Source: Anisakis pegreffii (lineage: Eukaryota > Nematoda > Chromadorea > Rhabditida > Anisakidae). Taken from it: DNA of 64,000 nucleotides. This document shows positions 26,601 through 41,600 of the stretch, piece after piece; position 1 is the stretch's first letter; each line of letters opens with the position of its first letter. The stretch lies in contig JAPYMA010002681.1 in the NCBI GenBank assembly GCA_035041965.1, positions 62,001-126,000 on the forward strand, in the 5' to 3' direction. Made by a program: the position numbers and the translations under genes. The notes beneath the pieces are model-generated. The model was given only the letters and a program-made list of their open reading frames with translations. It did not search any database and was not told the DNA's origin.

Positions 26601-29600
26601 GATATTCGATGTAATTGTGAATTGTAAACATTGTGAAACTTGACTTCGTTGATATTCGAATAACAGATCCCTATACCTATACATGCTAACCTTTCAGTAG
26701 TTACGTACGTTTCTACAAACAACCTCAATGCTTAGGCTTCTCGCACAAACCGGACGAATCGCTCGGAAACTATTCTCAAAAGTAATACTGAATCCCAATA
26801 CCAAGATCAAGGAAAGAGCTTCTAATCAGAACTTTCTTTCTATCGAAATCTGGATACTGACTAGCTGAGCTGAGCTGATCGAAAAATCCCACTGGAATGA
26901 GTAATTAAGATGAACCAACCTCGCTCTTAATGCTCAATCCATAATTGTGTTGATCACGTCCACTCTTCACCAGATCAAATTTCGCTTTGATTGGACTCTT
27001 CAAAGCTGGATCCGTCAAGGATCCCTCCCAATGATAACCATTCGGGTTTTTATCATAGGTCATCTCGGCCACTGTTGGACGACGTGCACTGCCCATTTTT
27101 GGTCTGAAATTAATCGTATAGTTGCGATTCATTGGAACTTGAATGCGTTTATATTAACATTCATAATGTTGATCAGTATTAATGTTTCCTGATAATCTCC
27201 TTAGCAGCAATGAGACTGGTTGGTATATCATCAGAAGCATGAATGAGATATAAAATGAGATAATGCAACAAAGATATCGGATATGAATGAGATATCCGCT
27301 ATAAACTATCATATCATATCATAAAGAAGCAGCATTCTTGAGATAAGACATAGACTCAAATCACAACGAAGTGTTCATTCAGACGTATACAGTCACTGAA
27401 CTTCACAATGAGCATTACTTTAGAGGTTGACCAATGAATCAAATACAAAACCAATGAGATGGTAGTGATAAAATTTCGAGAACAATAAAAATAATGAAAA
27501 TGAAACTCACTGAATAGAGAACAGATATTTGTTGTGTGCAGGTCTACGCAGTTCCACGTGAACGCTACGTTTTGGATGTTTCAAAGTCACCAACATGCCA
27601 CGGAATTTACCTCCGTCGTCTTCTATCACACTCTCCGCACCATACGTCTCAAAATTGAATTTCGATCAAACGATCGAAAAAAAAGTGATCATTTACGTGA
27701 TAACGTGATCATTTAAAATTACGTGATTACGTGATCATTACGTCAAAAATTCTCCAATAGCCAAACGCCCTCTATACAATTAAAAAATTTTGCTGGCATA
27801 TCATCACCAGGTCGTTTCAACTTTCTCATATGAACATAGGTAAATTTCTCGCCCTCCAAAACCTTTCCCCTGTCGTCTAAAGAGATTCAATGCAATGTTG
27901 ATGCAATGTTCCGTTGAAGATCTCATCTCCTCATCTCGAATGACTAAAAAAATCAAATGCACACCTTCTTGCTAGCCAATGGATCGAGCGTGAATTCAAC
28001 TTGTGAAGTTTGCCTATTTCCAGATTTCGTATTCTTCAACATCAACTCAAATGGCTCTTTGATATCAGTGATCTGAAAATTTTCAAATCAAAGTCGACAT
28101 TCCATCAAAGTCACTTCCACTAATTGATCGTTTAAAAAACATTTATGCATTCCCCAAAAAAAACTCATAATTACGCAGTTTAACTGAAAACAAATCCGAG
28201 ATTTTGAAAATCTCTCGTACTTGTTGAGATTTATACTAAAAAATCGCACTCGCGCAATTCAAAGCAACAAATGAAATGCTGCTCAAAAGGAGTACATTCG
28301 AATAACCTCCAATATAGTGGTTCTCACAGGAGGTAAAATTACCCATTTTGGGTAATTTAGAGGTGTCAACGGGTTATGGAGAGGCCGGGAAAATAGTATT
28401 TAATGCACTTGATATGTTATGATAGAATGCCATTGTGACTGTTTTTTATCTCGGATATGTAAATGCGATTAATTGATGGCAACATTGAAATTACATCCAT
28501 TTGTCTTTAAGTGCCGTTTTAACAGGGTTTTCATTCTTTTCCTTGCTGCTATAATCGCTCTCATAGCTTTTATCACCGAAAGTGTTCTCTTCTGCTAAAT
28601 TCTCATTCATTTCACTCAACAATCAAAGTCAAATTCTCATTCTATCAAATACACTCTATAATTGAACATTTGACTCTCGAACATTGTTGTGCAATAATAT
28701 TCGATTGTTGCATTGTTGACTTTGACGGTCAACACTCGTCAACGCATCCAGTAAACAGTGTATGCTACAGAATGAGAAATCGAGTCGAACTGTCAAATGA
28801 AACGAGACGAAGTGAATGAGAAAAAGACATTAAGAGAACGGTATTTGCATGTGATAGCGATGAGAGTGAATACAACACGTCCGAAAAGAATGAGAATTCA
28901 TCTGAATCAGTTTCAAGTGTATGATCGTGTCATAGACAATAGCTTCTCATGCAATCATACTCGATTGCAGTGCTGAGTACATAAACTTGATCATTAATTC
29001 ATAATCCATATCTTGCAAATAGGGATGGATATATGTGATAATTCATTCAAGCGCGATTCTTACCTGTATTTGGAACAGTTGATCGTTGTCTGCGGTCTTC
29101 AGATGCGCTTTCACCTTGCCACGAGCCGCTCCACCGGCTTGACTGGAGATCTCGAACTCCTCTGGTCCTTTTCTCACGACACGCATCTGAAATTTATCAT
29201 CAATTCCTTCCATCTTTCACATATCCCAAAATGGGAACCTCCTCTTTACAAACAACTACATTCAAGCAAAATGAGACGTTTTTGACGAGACAATCAACGA
29301 AACTTCATCAACAATTTCAAAAATGCCCGAAAAAGTTGACTCGGTCGATTTGTCTATAAGTTCTTTAGCAGAGAGACTTGTCACTATAAATTCTTCAAAA
29401 ATCAACAATAGCAGGAGAAGTCATAACAATTACTGATAAGTTTTATACAAGATTCCGTCCAATTGTCTTATATCGGCTTCAAAAAATCTCTTGTGAATGA
29501 GACTCACGACAACAAACCTGAGCGTCAGTGATTAGTTGAGTTGGTGTCTGCAGTTTCAGTGAGCCATGATCGCGGTCGACGTTCATATCGAAATGATATT

Positions 29601-32600
29601 TACGATTCGAATTTCTCATTAACGCCTTCGTTTCAAACTTTTGCGCACGCTGAAAGTTTCTTTGTTTCATAACTTTATTTTCGGAAGCCTTTCACAAATC
29701 CGATTCCAAACACAGTCAGCGATCAAGCTGAACGTCTGGGCTCGATAATGCCTTCGAGATGATTTTTCTTTTCAAATTTCTCGATCACGGAAAAAAACGA
29801 GGAAACTGTTCCGAAATAACAAAATTTCAAGCCATCATAAAATTGAACGCAATGTAATAATGGATGAAATGATAACAATACTAAATGATCAATGAACAAA
29901 TGATCGTATCGCACCTTATCGATATGATATTCGAGTTTCCCTTCGTTATCCAGGAATTTATCCAATTTCAATAGATAACCGATGTCGGATTGTTGTGGTG
30001 ACAACTTTTCGTGTGCTTGCAATACATAATTATCGTTCACGTTGCCTTCTACCTCACAATTCCAATTGGTCACCTTTTCACATCCGATATTCGACTGAAA
30101 TTTTTTACGATGAAATTTATTTCTGCGCAAATGAGTTGTTTCACTTCAAAACAACATAAATACTAACAAATACTATTAACAATATAAATACTATTGATCA
30201 GCGATTCACTTGCCGTGAATTTAATTATTTTCGGTGTATTACTGATCACGTGCGCTTTGATTTTCATTTTACGATCTTCATAGAGCGTTTCGATGTCCGC
30301 TTGCACTTGCTTCTCATTGTACTTCCACAACGCATCCAGCTTCCTGTTACCACCAACGTGTGTATAATCCAGCGTTGATTTCGCACTTTTGCCCGTATTC
30401 GACTGAAATTTCAAAATTCCATACTCATCATTATATCAACAGAAAAAGCGATAATACGGTTCTCTGAACAAGACTACTTGCTCCACTCATTCAAGCTGAA
30501 TTATCAAACACTTCAGTGTCACAGAAACAAGTGAGAAGCTGAACAAAATCGTGATCATATCTTTTAAATGTCAAGGATTCAAGACAAAAAATCTGATCGA
30601 TGAATAAAGCTCAAAGATGATCATAATAATACTCTAAATAATCCAATCGACTCGAATCAACACACAATCAATCAATCAATCACTAACCGTAAGTTCATTA
30701 TCGAATTTGAAATGTTGCGGTTGATTCTCAATGGTTCTGTGCATTTTGTACTCGTCTCGTCCCACCTTCACGGTTGCATCCGATTGCATGCGACGAATTG
30801 TGAATGCATCTTCGACGATAACATCGTCACCCGCACTCAAACTTCCCTGAAAGAACAACCAACCGTTAACAATATCAATATCTTTTCTGATACGCGATAA
30901 TAGCGAAGTGAAAACTTCAACGTTGAAACTTCTTGATGAAACATACAAGCAGCATAAAAAATTACGCGCTCGAACAGGCGATTTTCTAATGACCTTCTGA
31001 AACTGGTTCAGTTCATCAGCAGTTTTCTATGATTTTTGTAAACTTTTACGCGGATCATTGTATAAATGCTTGCAATCAACTGAATCACCGATCAACTCAG
31101 TGATCAACTGAACTGATCGGTAGATCAATGAACGAATCAATCAATCGATCCGATGATACCTGAGGTGCATGTAGTGCCAACGAGTAGACATACTGTCTCT
31201 GTTTCGGTGTCTTCTGTTGTTTTCGCCATTTACCTTCCACTGCGTATCGTTCGCCATCGGATTCCACTCTGCCCTCGTAATTCACCTGCAATTCAATTGT
31301 TGAGAACACTTTATCACTATCTCACCAAATGAATATCTTCATCATAATCACAAACGGTATCACCTGATTCGCTCGGTAACTGAACGCTGCTTTCGTCTTG
31401 ACGGATTTCTTCGGCAGAGGATGGTCCGTATCAACGTGTCCGTCCAACTCGAAATGATCCCACTTCAACGGTCCCGCAGTCATTTCCGTCAACGATACCC
31501 TTCTGCCACCTTTCTGCACGTCACTGAAATTTTCGAATTGTTCTCAAGATTGAACCAATCATCTTTTTTAGAATCAACAGATTAAAATCGGCAATTTCGA
31601 AGAAAACGCTCACAAAATCTCACAAACCATTTCAAATGCACTTTGTCAAGTAGATCGAATTGTAGTGATCCTTTCACATCGTTGTTACCATCGATAGTCA
31701 GCAAATGTGTTGAACCTTGTGCGTTCTTGTTCCGTACATACTCACCTGATGCTTTGTATGGCTTCTAAAATAGAAACAATAGAAACTCTCAATGCAGTAC
31801 ACTCAATATCTGGCCCAATTCATAACCTATCCAGATTTTGATCGAATTTCATCCCTGCTTGATATTCATCTAGACTGACTTGACTTAAGTATTTCGAAAC
31901 ATTTTCTTAAACTTGCGATAATTTCAATACAGCAGTCGTATGAGAAACTCAGATCACAACGTTTTTCAGCTGAATTCTGAGTGAAAAGCCGAAGTAAGAG
32001 TTCAGAAACTGATCGAAAAGTCGAACATTTTCATAAGTCCAATCGAAGTGCCCAGAATATTTTTGCGATGGAGCCTTCAAATTCTTCGGAACGAGGATAT
32101 CGCCTTTGGCCACTTGACGATTGTCCTTCTTGATCACCGCATCCAGCTTCATCGTATCAGCTGTCGGTTGCACGTTTCCAGCCTGCACAAGTGATAAATC
32201 CAGATAATAACAATACTATCATTAATATTATTATATAAATAATAATTATATAACGGTATTAATTCGAAATACAACATATAAAACACATCGAATATTGAAT
32301 ATTAATGATAATTTCGGCACTATTTGCGATACTAATGACATTCCGCTTAAAGGTCTCAAACTTCAATGCAGTAGGTAATCGCTCGCTAACAACCTACGAA
32401 CAAAATGACTGTGACTGAAATTATGATTAAATTTGAAATTAAGCACTCATTGAATGCTCACTGAACCACTCACCAAATGATAGTGGAACTTTGGATCGAA
32501 TTTTTGTGACTTCACATCGAGATCGATCTTCTGCGGTGCACCGAATCTGCCGTTTGTACTGCCGATTATCTCATAGACAATTACATTGCCGTGTTTTGCT

Positions 32601-35600
32601 TGCCAGTGAACACTGCAAAAAAATTGTCGATAGACGAACTCAATTCGATTTCATTCATTTAGTCAATTTTGTACGATATCATGAATAGTACTTATTCATT
32701 TATGTCATCATCACATTAATAATACTGATAACAATGGTTACAATAAGTATTACTGTCAATATCAGACGAATAATAGTAAGAGTGGCAGCAATATGAAATG
32801 AAGTTACTTGTAGTGATCTTGACGATATTTGACATGTTTCTTCAAATGGATTGGCTCACGCATACCAGCCACATTCACCACTGAATCTATTGAATACTCA
32901 TGCTCCTGGAACAACAAAAATACGATGTTAGGCGATAAAACACTTCGTTACAAATCTCTAAAAGACATCAATTCAGCACTTATTTTCCTCTGAACAACTT
33001 ATTCCTCTTGATTGACAAAGCGATTGTGGTAAATGAAATGAAAATTCTTGTATTCGAGCGAAAACTCAAACCCAAAGAAACTCAAAAACCAAGAAAACCC
33101 AAAAACCCAAACGCACTCTAAAAATAACCTTCGGTTTGAAGAGAATCTCTGAATTCACGTCCACTTTACCGTTTCGATCCCATTGTACCATTGTTACTGC
33201 CTTATATTTACCGGCAACCTGTTCGTCAATATGTTCGGTGGCCACGAATTCTTTACCTGGATAGGCCAATCGCGCTTTTCCGTTGAACGTCCATTTTGGA
33301 CTGGACTGTAAATGAAGGAGAAACTTAGAAAATGTTGAAAATCCACTCAAGAAACCAAGAACAACACTGAGGATGAGAATTTCTGCCGCCACAAAACCAG
33401 TCAAACAAATTTTGGAAGCTAACGTAATACAACCTTAGAAAACTGCGGAGATTTTTTCAAAAGGACTCTGAAAAAAGAAATAAATTACCCTCATTTGATA
33501 TTCCACACCAGCATGAATGTTTTTCATTGTCGGTGTTTCGGCGTCAACTTTCAGTTGGAATTGCATTGGGAATTTATTTTGATAGGCAATATTCGCTTTG
33601 TGGTTCACTCCAAGTCGATCGCATTTCGCCTGCAATTTTCAACCGTTCAGCATCGATTATATCCGAAACTATCTCCTCGTCAATATCGACTCATCACCAA
33701 CTCCATAATTCATTCATAAAATCATCAATGGCCCCGATCGGAGTCTCAAAAACCTCTAGCTAGAGAATAATTCCAATTGTAATCAACGAGCGCAATTGAA
33801 GTCACAAGTTGAAGGTCATTCCGCAAAGCGCTATCAGGATTGTTCCGCAATAGCTTGAAATAACTATTAGGTCCGGTAGAAAGATCTCGGGCAGACTACG
33901 CTAGCAAACTGAGATGAGATAATGGAACAACATTGCATTTCACTGAGGAGTTCTATATCTATCGTTACATCTGATAAGTCGCATGTATATATAACTGGCT
34001 CAGAATTATCCTAATCTCAAGTACTGTCAATAAAAGTACTTGATACTTTATATTAGCACGATTTGCATCTTAACATATCCCTTAAACATTATCCTTATAA
34101 AATCGCCAATTATATCTCAAAACGCACAACAATATGGAAATATCTCACAAAACAAAATGAATACCGTCGCAATTGCCGTATATAAATCGTTTGCATTGCG
34201 TTTGATGTCCACGTTCACCGTTGACTTCTTTCCTCGATAATCCACTTCGATGGCGTTCTTCATGTCGTTTCCTTCACGTTTCGAATACACCGTATAGTCG
34301 TATTTACCCAGCGAACTTGACTCAACACTGATCGAGTTCTTCAGATTGTGATCTTTGCCTTTCATCTGCAAATCTCACACTTTCATATCCCATTCAACTT
34401 CATTCATACTATCTCCATTCATAATGTGAGCCTCCTTACGGTACAATAGCTAAGTCCAGTGTGATGCGGGCAATATCAGGGATTCATCTCCAAAAATGCC
34501 CGATCCTTCCAGTCTCCGATTATTTTTCCAGCCGCTGACTGGTGAGCGATGAATCATAAAAATTCAAATAGCATGCACGAGTCTATTCTCTCATAGAAAC
34601 GTATACGATAGCGCTATGACTTTCGATTCAAAAAGATATTACTCATTAGCAGATATCACACAAAGGAATATTTCACAATTTACACATGCGAATGAGTGGG
34701 ATAAAGGAGGCCTTATCCCATTCAAAACTTTCTGTCTCTTCATGTCAAAAAGTATTTCATCATCAATGGATGTAAACACGAATGTAAACATTTTCAGGCA
34801 ATTCCTAGTCCCCGAAAATCCCCGACTTTTTTCAGCCGCGGACTGGTGAGCGATGAATCATGAAAATCGTAACAACATGCACGAGTCTAATCTCTTATGA
34901 AAGAGAAGCGATGATGATAGAAGTGTATATGATAGCGCTATGACATTTGATTCAAAAAGATATTACTCATTAGCAGATATCAAACAAAGATATATTTCGC
35001 AATTCACACATGCGAATGAGTAGGATAAAGGAGGCCTTATCTATCCTATTCAAAACTTTCTTTGTCTTCTCATGGATGTAAACATGCAAAAAGTATTTCA
35101 TCATCAATGGATGTAAACATGATTGTAAACATTTTCAGGCAATTCATCGTCCCCGAAAATCCCCGGCTTTTTTTCAGCCGCTGACTGGTCAGCGATGAAT
35201 CATGAAAATCGTAACAACATGCACGAGTCTATTCTCTGATGAAAGCGAAGCGATGATGATAGAAGTGTATATGATAGCACTATGACATTTGATTCGAAAA
35301 GATATTCCTTATTAGCAGATACCAAACAAAGATATATTTCGCAATTTACATGCGAATGAGAGGGATAAAGGAGGCCTTATCCCATTCAAAACGTTCTTTG
35401 TCTTCTCATGGAAGTAAACATGCAAAAACTATTTCATCATCATTTCATTGATGATGAAATAGTTTTTGCATGCAAAAAGCATTTCATTTCATCATCTACC
35501 TTGAACGTCTGTTCGCTACCGATATTCAGCAGATGTTTCTTTTCGTTTCCCACTTGATAATCGCCCTTCACCGAGCCTTTATACGAGAAACCTCCTGTAT

Positions 35601-38600
35601 GGTGCAAGTCACCGTCGAGTTTACCGTTGAATTTTGGTCCCGAATATTCCAGTTTCGACTGATAGTGTGGACCGGCCAAATTCATCAATGCTGAAAGCAA
35701 TGAATCTCAGTAGTGCAGTCAAAAAATTTTCGAACCGTGATTCGAAGTTCACATCCCAAAAAATGAACACCATTCCAAGTATTCTTCCAAATTATCGCGA
35801 TCTCCTCGAATCATTCGACCATCATCGTTATGTAGCGATTAGTGTGATAGTGAAGTCAGTATAGTGCTGATTCAAAAACTTTCGTCAATAATAAGTTTTC
35901 CACTCAAAAAAATTTCGAAATATCAGCTTGAACCTGTTCCTAATGTGGAATTTAGTAAGGTTGATTGAAATGTCAATGGTATCCTCATTTGAGTGCTAAT
36001 GAGGATACCACTGACACTTCAATTGATCTATTGCAAAGTCAATCGAACTTGAAATTGATGATCAACAAATAAGTGACAACCAACTTTTGAAAACGATCGG
36101 TTTCTCGAAAACTTTATCCAGATGGAAGTCCACACTTGCGTACGGTGATTTACGACCGCTGTATTCTATTTCCGTCTTCAAATCCGCTGTTTCAGCACTG
36201 CCTGCCAGAGTCTTTGCTGTTAGTGTGTATTTGGTACGGCCTTGGTGCGTGCCAGCCTAAATTTTTATATCATTTGAGTAATACCTGACTCGACTTGATT
36301 CATCATAGATGTTCAGTAGACATCTGCCTGTTTGCATCATCAAATAATTACAATTGAATTCGGTGTTTGCACTGTATCACAAACTCGTGCGATAATTCAA
36401 TCCTATCTTCTGACTTCATTCCTATAAAATCGCTCGGCATACCGACCAACTACCAGCAGAGAACATCACCAATTCAACGACTCATCTCTATTACTTCTAA
36501 TTTCTCACTTGAAAGTTTCCTCGTATATCACCAAATATGTCTCATAATTCACCTTGAACGAGCCATCCAAATCGTAGTGTTTTCGATCGTCGATATTCAA
36601 CTTCAACTTCGCGTCGTATTCCTGCCTGGGTCTCTTCTCCACCAGATTGCCATCGACCATAATCTTCTTGAACGGTGTTATCACGTTCATTTTCAGCGTT
36701 TTGCGCGGAATTGATAAGTCAAAGCTGGTCTCCATTTTGCGATTCACCTTTGAACCAGGTGTATCCACGCTCATCAACATCTTCTGATGAGCATCCTGAA
36801 GTTAGCGTGATCATAAAAATCTTTGACCATAAAAACAATTTGTGAAAATCGCTATTACGACTTTAAAAAAATGCAGCAAATCAATAGAAGTTGAGACTGT
36901 CCGTGGCCGAAATTCAACTCTCAACAATACAAATCAAATGTATTGATGTCAGAGGTCTTCTTCACTTCCTAGAGCTACTACATTCAGATTTCTACCCATA
37001 AACAAAGCACATTCGCCGCATATCCCTCAGATCCTCTCCCATCTTCAATAATCTTCATTCACATTCTAAATCGACACCAACAAATCAGTCAATCGCTCGA
37101 TCCATGAACCATCAAAGCGATTATCACTGATTATCAATGAGTAAAACTCACACTGCTCTCGTGATCGATCTTCAGCTCATACGATTTCAATTGTGGGTCC
37201 ACTTTTTCTACTGACACTTCAGCGAGCACAGACGGATAATTGTTTTGCCACTGAAAAATTTGTGATTATCTTCAGAAGACGATTATAATTTATCACGCTT
37301 TGCCTGTGATAGCAACACAATTTCAATGTGAATCTTCGAAATTCCTCCAAACCAATCCTATTCAAATCCAACAAAGAAATCTCTGCACTCTACTGTTTAT
37401 CATCTGCTTTTTATGCCTTGTAAAAATTTCATTTATTGGAGTGACTACTTCAAATTCGGCAGTAGATTTTCAAATATTGCCGAACCAAGATTGGCTAAAT
37501 TAATTCGGAATTGGACCAGTTTCGATCAAGCAAACAGGTGATCCTATAGTGACAAAAACACTGGCAAAAACACTTAATGATTACGAGTTGATCAAATTAA
37601 TTGCAAGTGAGATTATGTCACTCTAAAATAACGATCACTCACCTCAGCACACATTTTCAGGCCAGTCACTTTACCGGTCGTTGAACTTGTGCAATAGTGA
37701 TGTTTAGAGCCTGGAGCTGGAGGTGTCGGAATTGCTGTTATGCGATTATTATCAATTCGTGACATCTTCCGTCTGAACTTATTTCATTACACCCGTCACG
37801 ACTATTGAGTCGTGAGGTAATTTTAAGTAATTGAAAATGATGTTTCAATTATTAGAATGACTTAATAACAATATTGTTAGTTTGATTGACAGTAGATTGT
37901 TTACGTGAAGAGCAGATCTTCCGTCTGAACTCATTTCATTACGTCTACCCATGATTGAATGTCCAAGCCAGTTCAATTCCTCCACTCATCCGTTCATTTA
38001 ATAAAGGATCTTTCATTTTCATTTATTTTTACCTTTCGATGAAAATTTTTCATACTCGAGCGATTTCCTCATTTGTTACATTCAATTTTCATGAATGCTC
38101 ACCACCACGTCTTAAACTCTTGATTTCAGGCAAATCTTCAACAATCTTTAGCGGTTACTTTGCCGATCATTGAATAAACTGATGGCGAATCAATCGCTTT
38201 CAGAAGAAATTCTGCAAACGACACCAAAAATTTCAGAAAAACTCACTCATAATGCACCAGTTTTGCATCGTCATCAGGTAAATTGATCTTTGCTAAGAAT
38301 TTTTTGCCGTCTTTAAGTGAGACTTCACCAGAAACACTCGTTGCTGAGTACAACGTTGATTCGCAGCGAACACCAGATCTCGCCTCGGCAGCCAACCACG
38401 ATACTGACAGCGTTGCGAAAACTGATGCCGATGGCTGAGCTTCCAACTGAAAAAGCCAAAAATGACTTCGTTGAATTGTTCCGTATCAAATTCTTCTGTC
38501 TGATCGAGGCGATACTTCAAGTTTGATCTCGACGAGGATTTCAATTGGAAATCCTCCTCGAGGATCAAAACTGATCAATCGATGATCGAGTTTCAATCGA

Positions 38601-41600
38601 GGATCAATTGAAAAACTAAGTAATGTTTGTGTTAAGAAATCAAGAACAGTTTTTAAATAATGAAGGTGAGATAAACAACTCAATTGCAAAGAAATAAGAT
38701 TTTTATCGAATAGACTGAATTCCTGACCAAAGCATCCGCATTTGGTCGTTGATGCAACAGATCGACCAGATTCAATTTTGCTTTATATGAAACTTTCGAT
38801 TTCACGGCTGCGTTCAGTGCGACTTGCAGAGGAAGACCACAAACAGTTGGTAGCAATCGACGCACGTCGACCAGCATCAAATTCCGTGATTTCTGGAAAA
38901 AAACTTCCTTTCCTTTCACGAAGAATCTGAACTTTTCTATTGATTTTAAAGCTCAACAGTTGTTCAGGTGAATTTTTTCTCTTGAATTTATGAAATGTTA
39001 TCGGAAACCTCTAAAAAATCGGAGGGTTGCAACTTTTCATTCAGCTTTTCATCAATACCTCCAAAATGGCTAAAAAGCTCCCAACTCCAATATCTTCTCT
39101 TATCATATCAACCTGAAGAAATTCAAATCCTTTCAAGTTGATTTCCTTCACTTCGCCTGCAATTCACTTCCCCATCTCCAAACCAGTCACAACTTAATCT
39201 TTTAATACTCACCTCATACTTCATTTCCTTCGCTAATTTCGGCAGTGTCTTATCCAATGCGAAATATTCTTTTGCATTCTCGAAGAAATGATCCTTTTCG
39301 AATGCAAAGTACTTCACATCGTCACCAAACATCTGAAAGCAATCAATCCATTTTTATATTTACACCATACCAAATCCATCTTCCTCTAATGTCATATAAT
39401 TAAAAATCACTTCAGCATTTCAATGCTATCATTTCGATTCAGTCAACGATTATTTTCTATTCCAAATCGCACTCATTCAAATCGTGATAAGGATATAATC
39501 TATCATTTGTCTATCATTGCAAGGATATAATCCGAGGATATAACTGGATTTAAGGATATGATAATCTATCAAGGATATAATAGGATATAATGTAATCTAT
39601 TGATATAATCTATCATTATTGTAAGGATATAATCTATAATTATTCACACCCCTTAAAATGAATACAATAATGTGATCATTCTGTAAAATATCATCCGTCA
39701 AACTCAAATCACTCAAAACACATCTAATCAAGGAAATGAAATTATGTTCGATTGAGTGCACCACTCACTCACCCTTGCAGATAAGCTTCCGGAGAGTTGA
39801 TCTTCAATAAAGTCGCCTTTTTTCTGGAACAAAACTTTTAGCTGATTCACTTTAGCATTATGCGATTGGAATTTCTTGTCGTGGAAGACATGACCGTTTG
39901 GATTCGAGATATAGCCATCTGCGCCGAACAGTTCATTGTCAAGCTGCTCCAGTCCTTCAGCCCGAGCATCCAGTTCCAATATATTCAAACTAGAAGCATC
40001 TTATTACTACTAGTACTGTCATTACAATAAAGTTGATAGTACACTTTAAAGAGATCAGTTGAACTCTTCCTTTGGAGCGCATCTAAAAGTACGTACCTCT
40101 TTCCGAAGAGATGTATCGTGAAGTTGAAGTTCACCCCGCGTGGTATGTAACCTTTTGGTGAGAATATAACCGATGAGTCCATATGTCCACCGTAATTGTT
40201 CTACAATGTGAAGTTATTATTGATCATTTTCATGCTTACTCTTCTGTATCGGATATCATTTGGATTCGATTATCACGCAAAAATATAGTTTCTGACAAAT
40301 TCAGCCTTTTGAAACTGAATTTGATATTTTTAGGAGTCAATTTCAATCTCTCGGATATCCTTCAATATGGATCAGATTTGCTTATCATACGAAATCCTTC
40401 ACTAAGTTCTCACATAAATACACCTTCGAAATGGATGACATTCACAATGAGAATGATAAAAATGAAGTTTTCTATTGATATGCAAACATACTTCGGGATC
40501 GAAGTATCCCACTTCGTAGAAACGCGAGAAGCGACGAGGATCCAAATCGAAACGTTGTGGGATGTGTTTCTTTTTCAGAATCCTTTGCAACTCCTCATTT
40601 CCAGGCTTCGACGAACGTCGTTTCGCATTCAAATACGACCAAACATATGAACCAACTAAATTCTCCATTGTATTATTTCCATTTTGTAATTTCCAGATGA
40701 ATGTTTCATTTTCATATTTTCAAGAATTCCGAAATATTCATTGGCCGTTACAATTGGATGTTGCGTTGTATTCCATCGCAAAATCGCACTCAATTCCCAA
40801 AATATATCAAAATCCCAAACCTTGATTGGATGTTTCGTTGTGGAAATGATCGATAACTTTATCGACAATCGTTTCGTCAGCACATTCCATTAATTGTGCA
40901 AATGCCGCTATTCGTACCTCTTCATCCTCCTTAAATGAAGTTTCGAGTGTTCTACTGATGTTATCCAGTTCAAGCCAATAGGCTATGATTGGCTTGTATC
41001 TAATTATCCGTTCCAGTAATCAAAATCAAAAGTTATGCAGCTGTCAGTTATTGAATTACTATATGGTATACAAATGAGTTAATACTATTATTGTTATTAT
41101 TATTACTATTATTTTGATTAAACCTATAATGATCACTGACCTCTTCATCGAAGAACAAATGATCAATATTCTTATTGCGTTTATCGTTGCACGGTTTTCG
41201 CCTGAGAGCATCGATTGCACTCAGCTGCACTTCCAGCGGATTCTTCTCATTTGCAACGCAATCGTTTAGCAATGTCAATGAGGTATCCTCATTTCCAATG
41301 TTACCTATTGCTTTCAGTACGTAAACTGCTTTCTGAAATGTTAGTCAATTTGCTCGATGGTCACAAATTTCCGTTCGAAGTTTCATTAGTGAAGGCAAAT
41401 TGTTTCTTTGCGATTGCGATTTTAATCGCTATCAAAATGTTTTTACTATCAGATCGACCGTGGATGGATAGTTTGGAAATATTGATGAGCGATGGATATT
41501 TTCAAGATATTTATAAGGGATATGGATATTTTGAAAGTACAAATGATCACGGCAATGGGATCGTCAACGCTGATGTGTATGATTTGCGTCGACTATGAAT

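Larger units (their letters stand above)
25283..38446 (-). other. Apolipophorin exons 17-43: beta-sheet repeat region
   Basis: Exons: 38446-38258, 38145-38103, 37734-37643, 37250-37152, 36795-36553, 36256-36085, 35690-35500, 34365-34165, 33629-33489, 33305-33129, 32905-32808, 32612-32474, 32182-31961, 31764-31628, 31523-31364, 31285-31160, 30846-30688, 30402-30214, 30094-29915, 29649-29518, 29186-29064, 28072-27965, 27647-27511, 27103-26920, 26524-26382, 25966-25723, 25477-25283. Each encodes 30-80 residues of alternating charged and hydrophobic strands, such as KFNGKLDGDLHHTGGFSYKG, like the lipid-carrying beta belts of apoB. Many exons start and end in phase 0. The intron after 30214 needs a GC donor (ACG|GCAAGT). 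Exon 41 (26524-26382) contains the basic run HRRRRAAA. The tiny exon 38145-38103 is the least certain; its phases fit but its acceptor is not TTTCAG. Confidence 0.8.

Noticed and set aside
38157..38213. Alternative small exon with TTTGCAG acceptor and GTAACC donor in apolipophorin
   Set aside because: Its entry and exit phases fit neither exon 17 nor exon 19.
40183..40650. 155-codon plus-strand open frame
   Set aside because: It is antisense to apolipophorin exon 11 and intron 11, whose minus-strand frame is clearly family-like.
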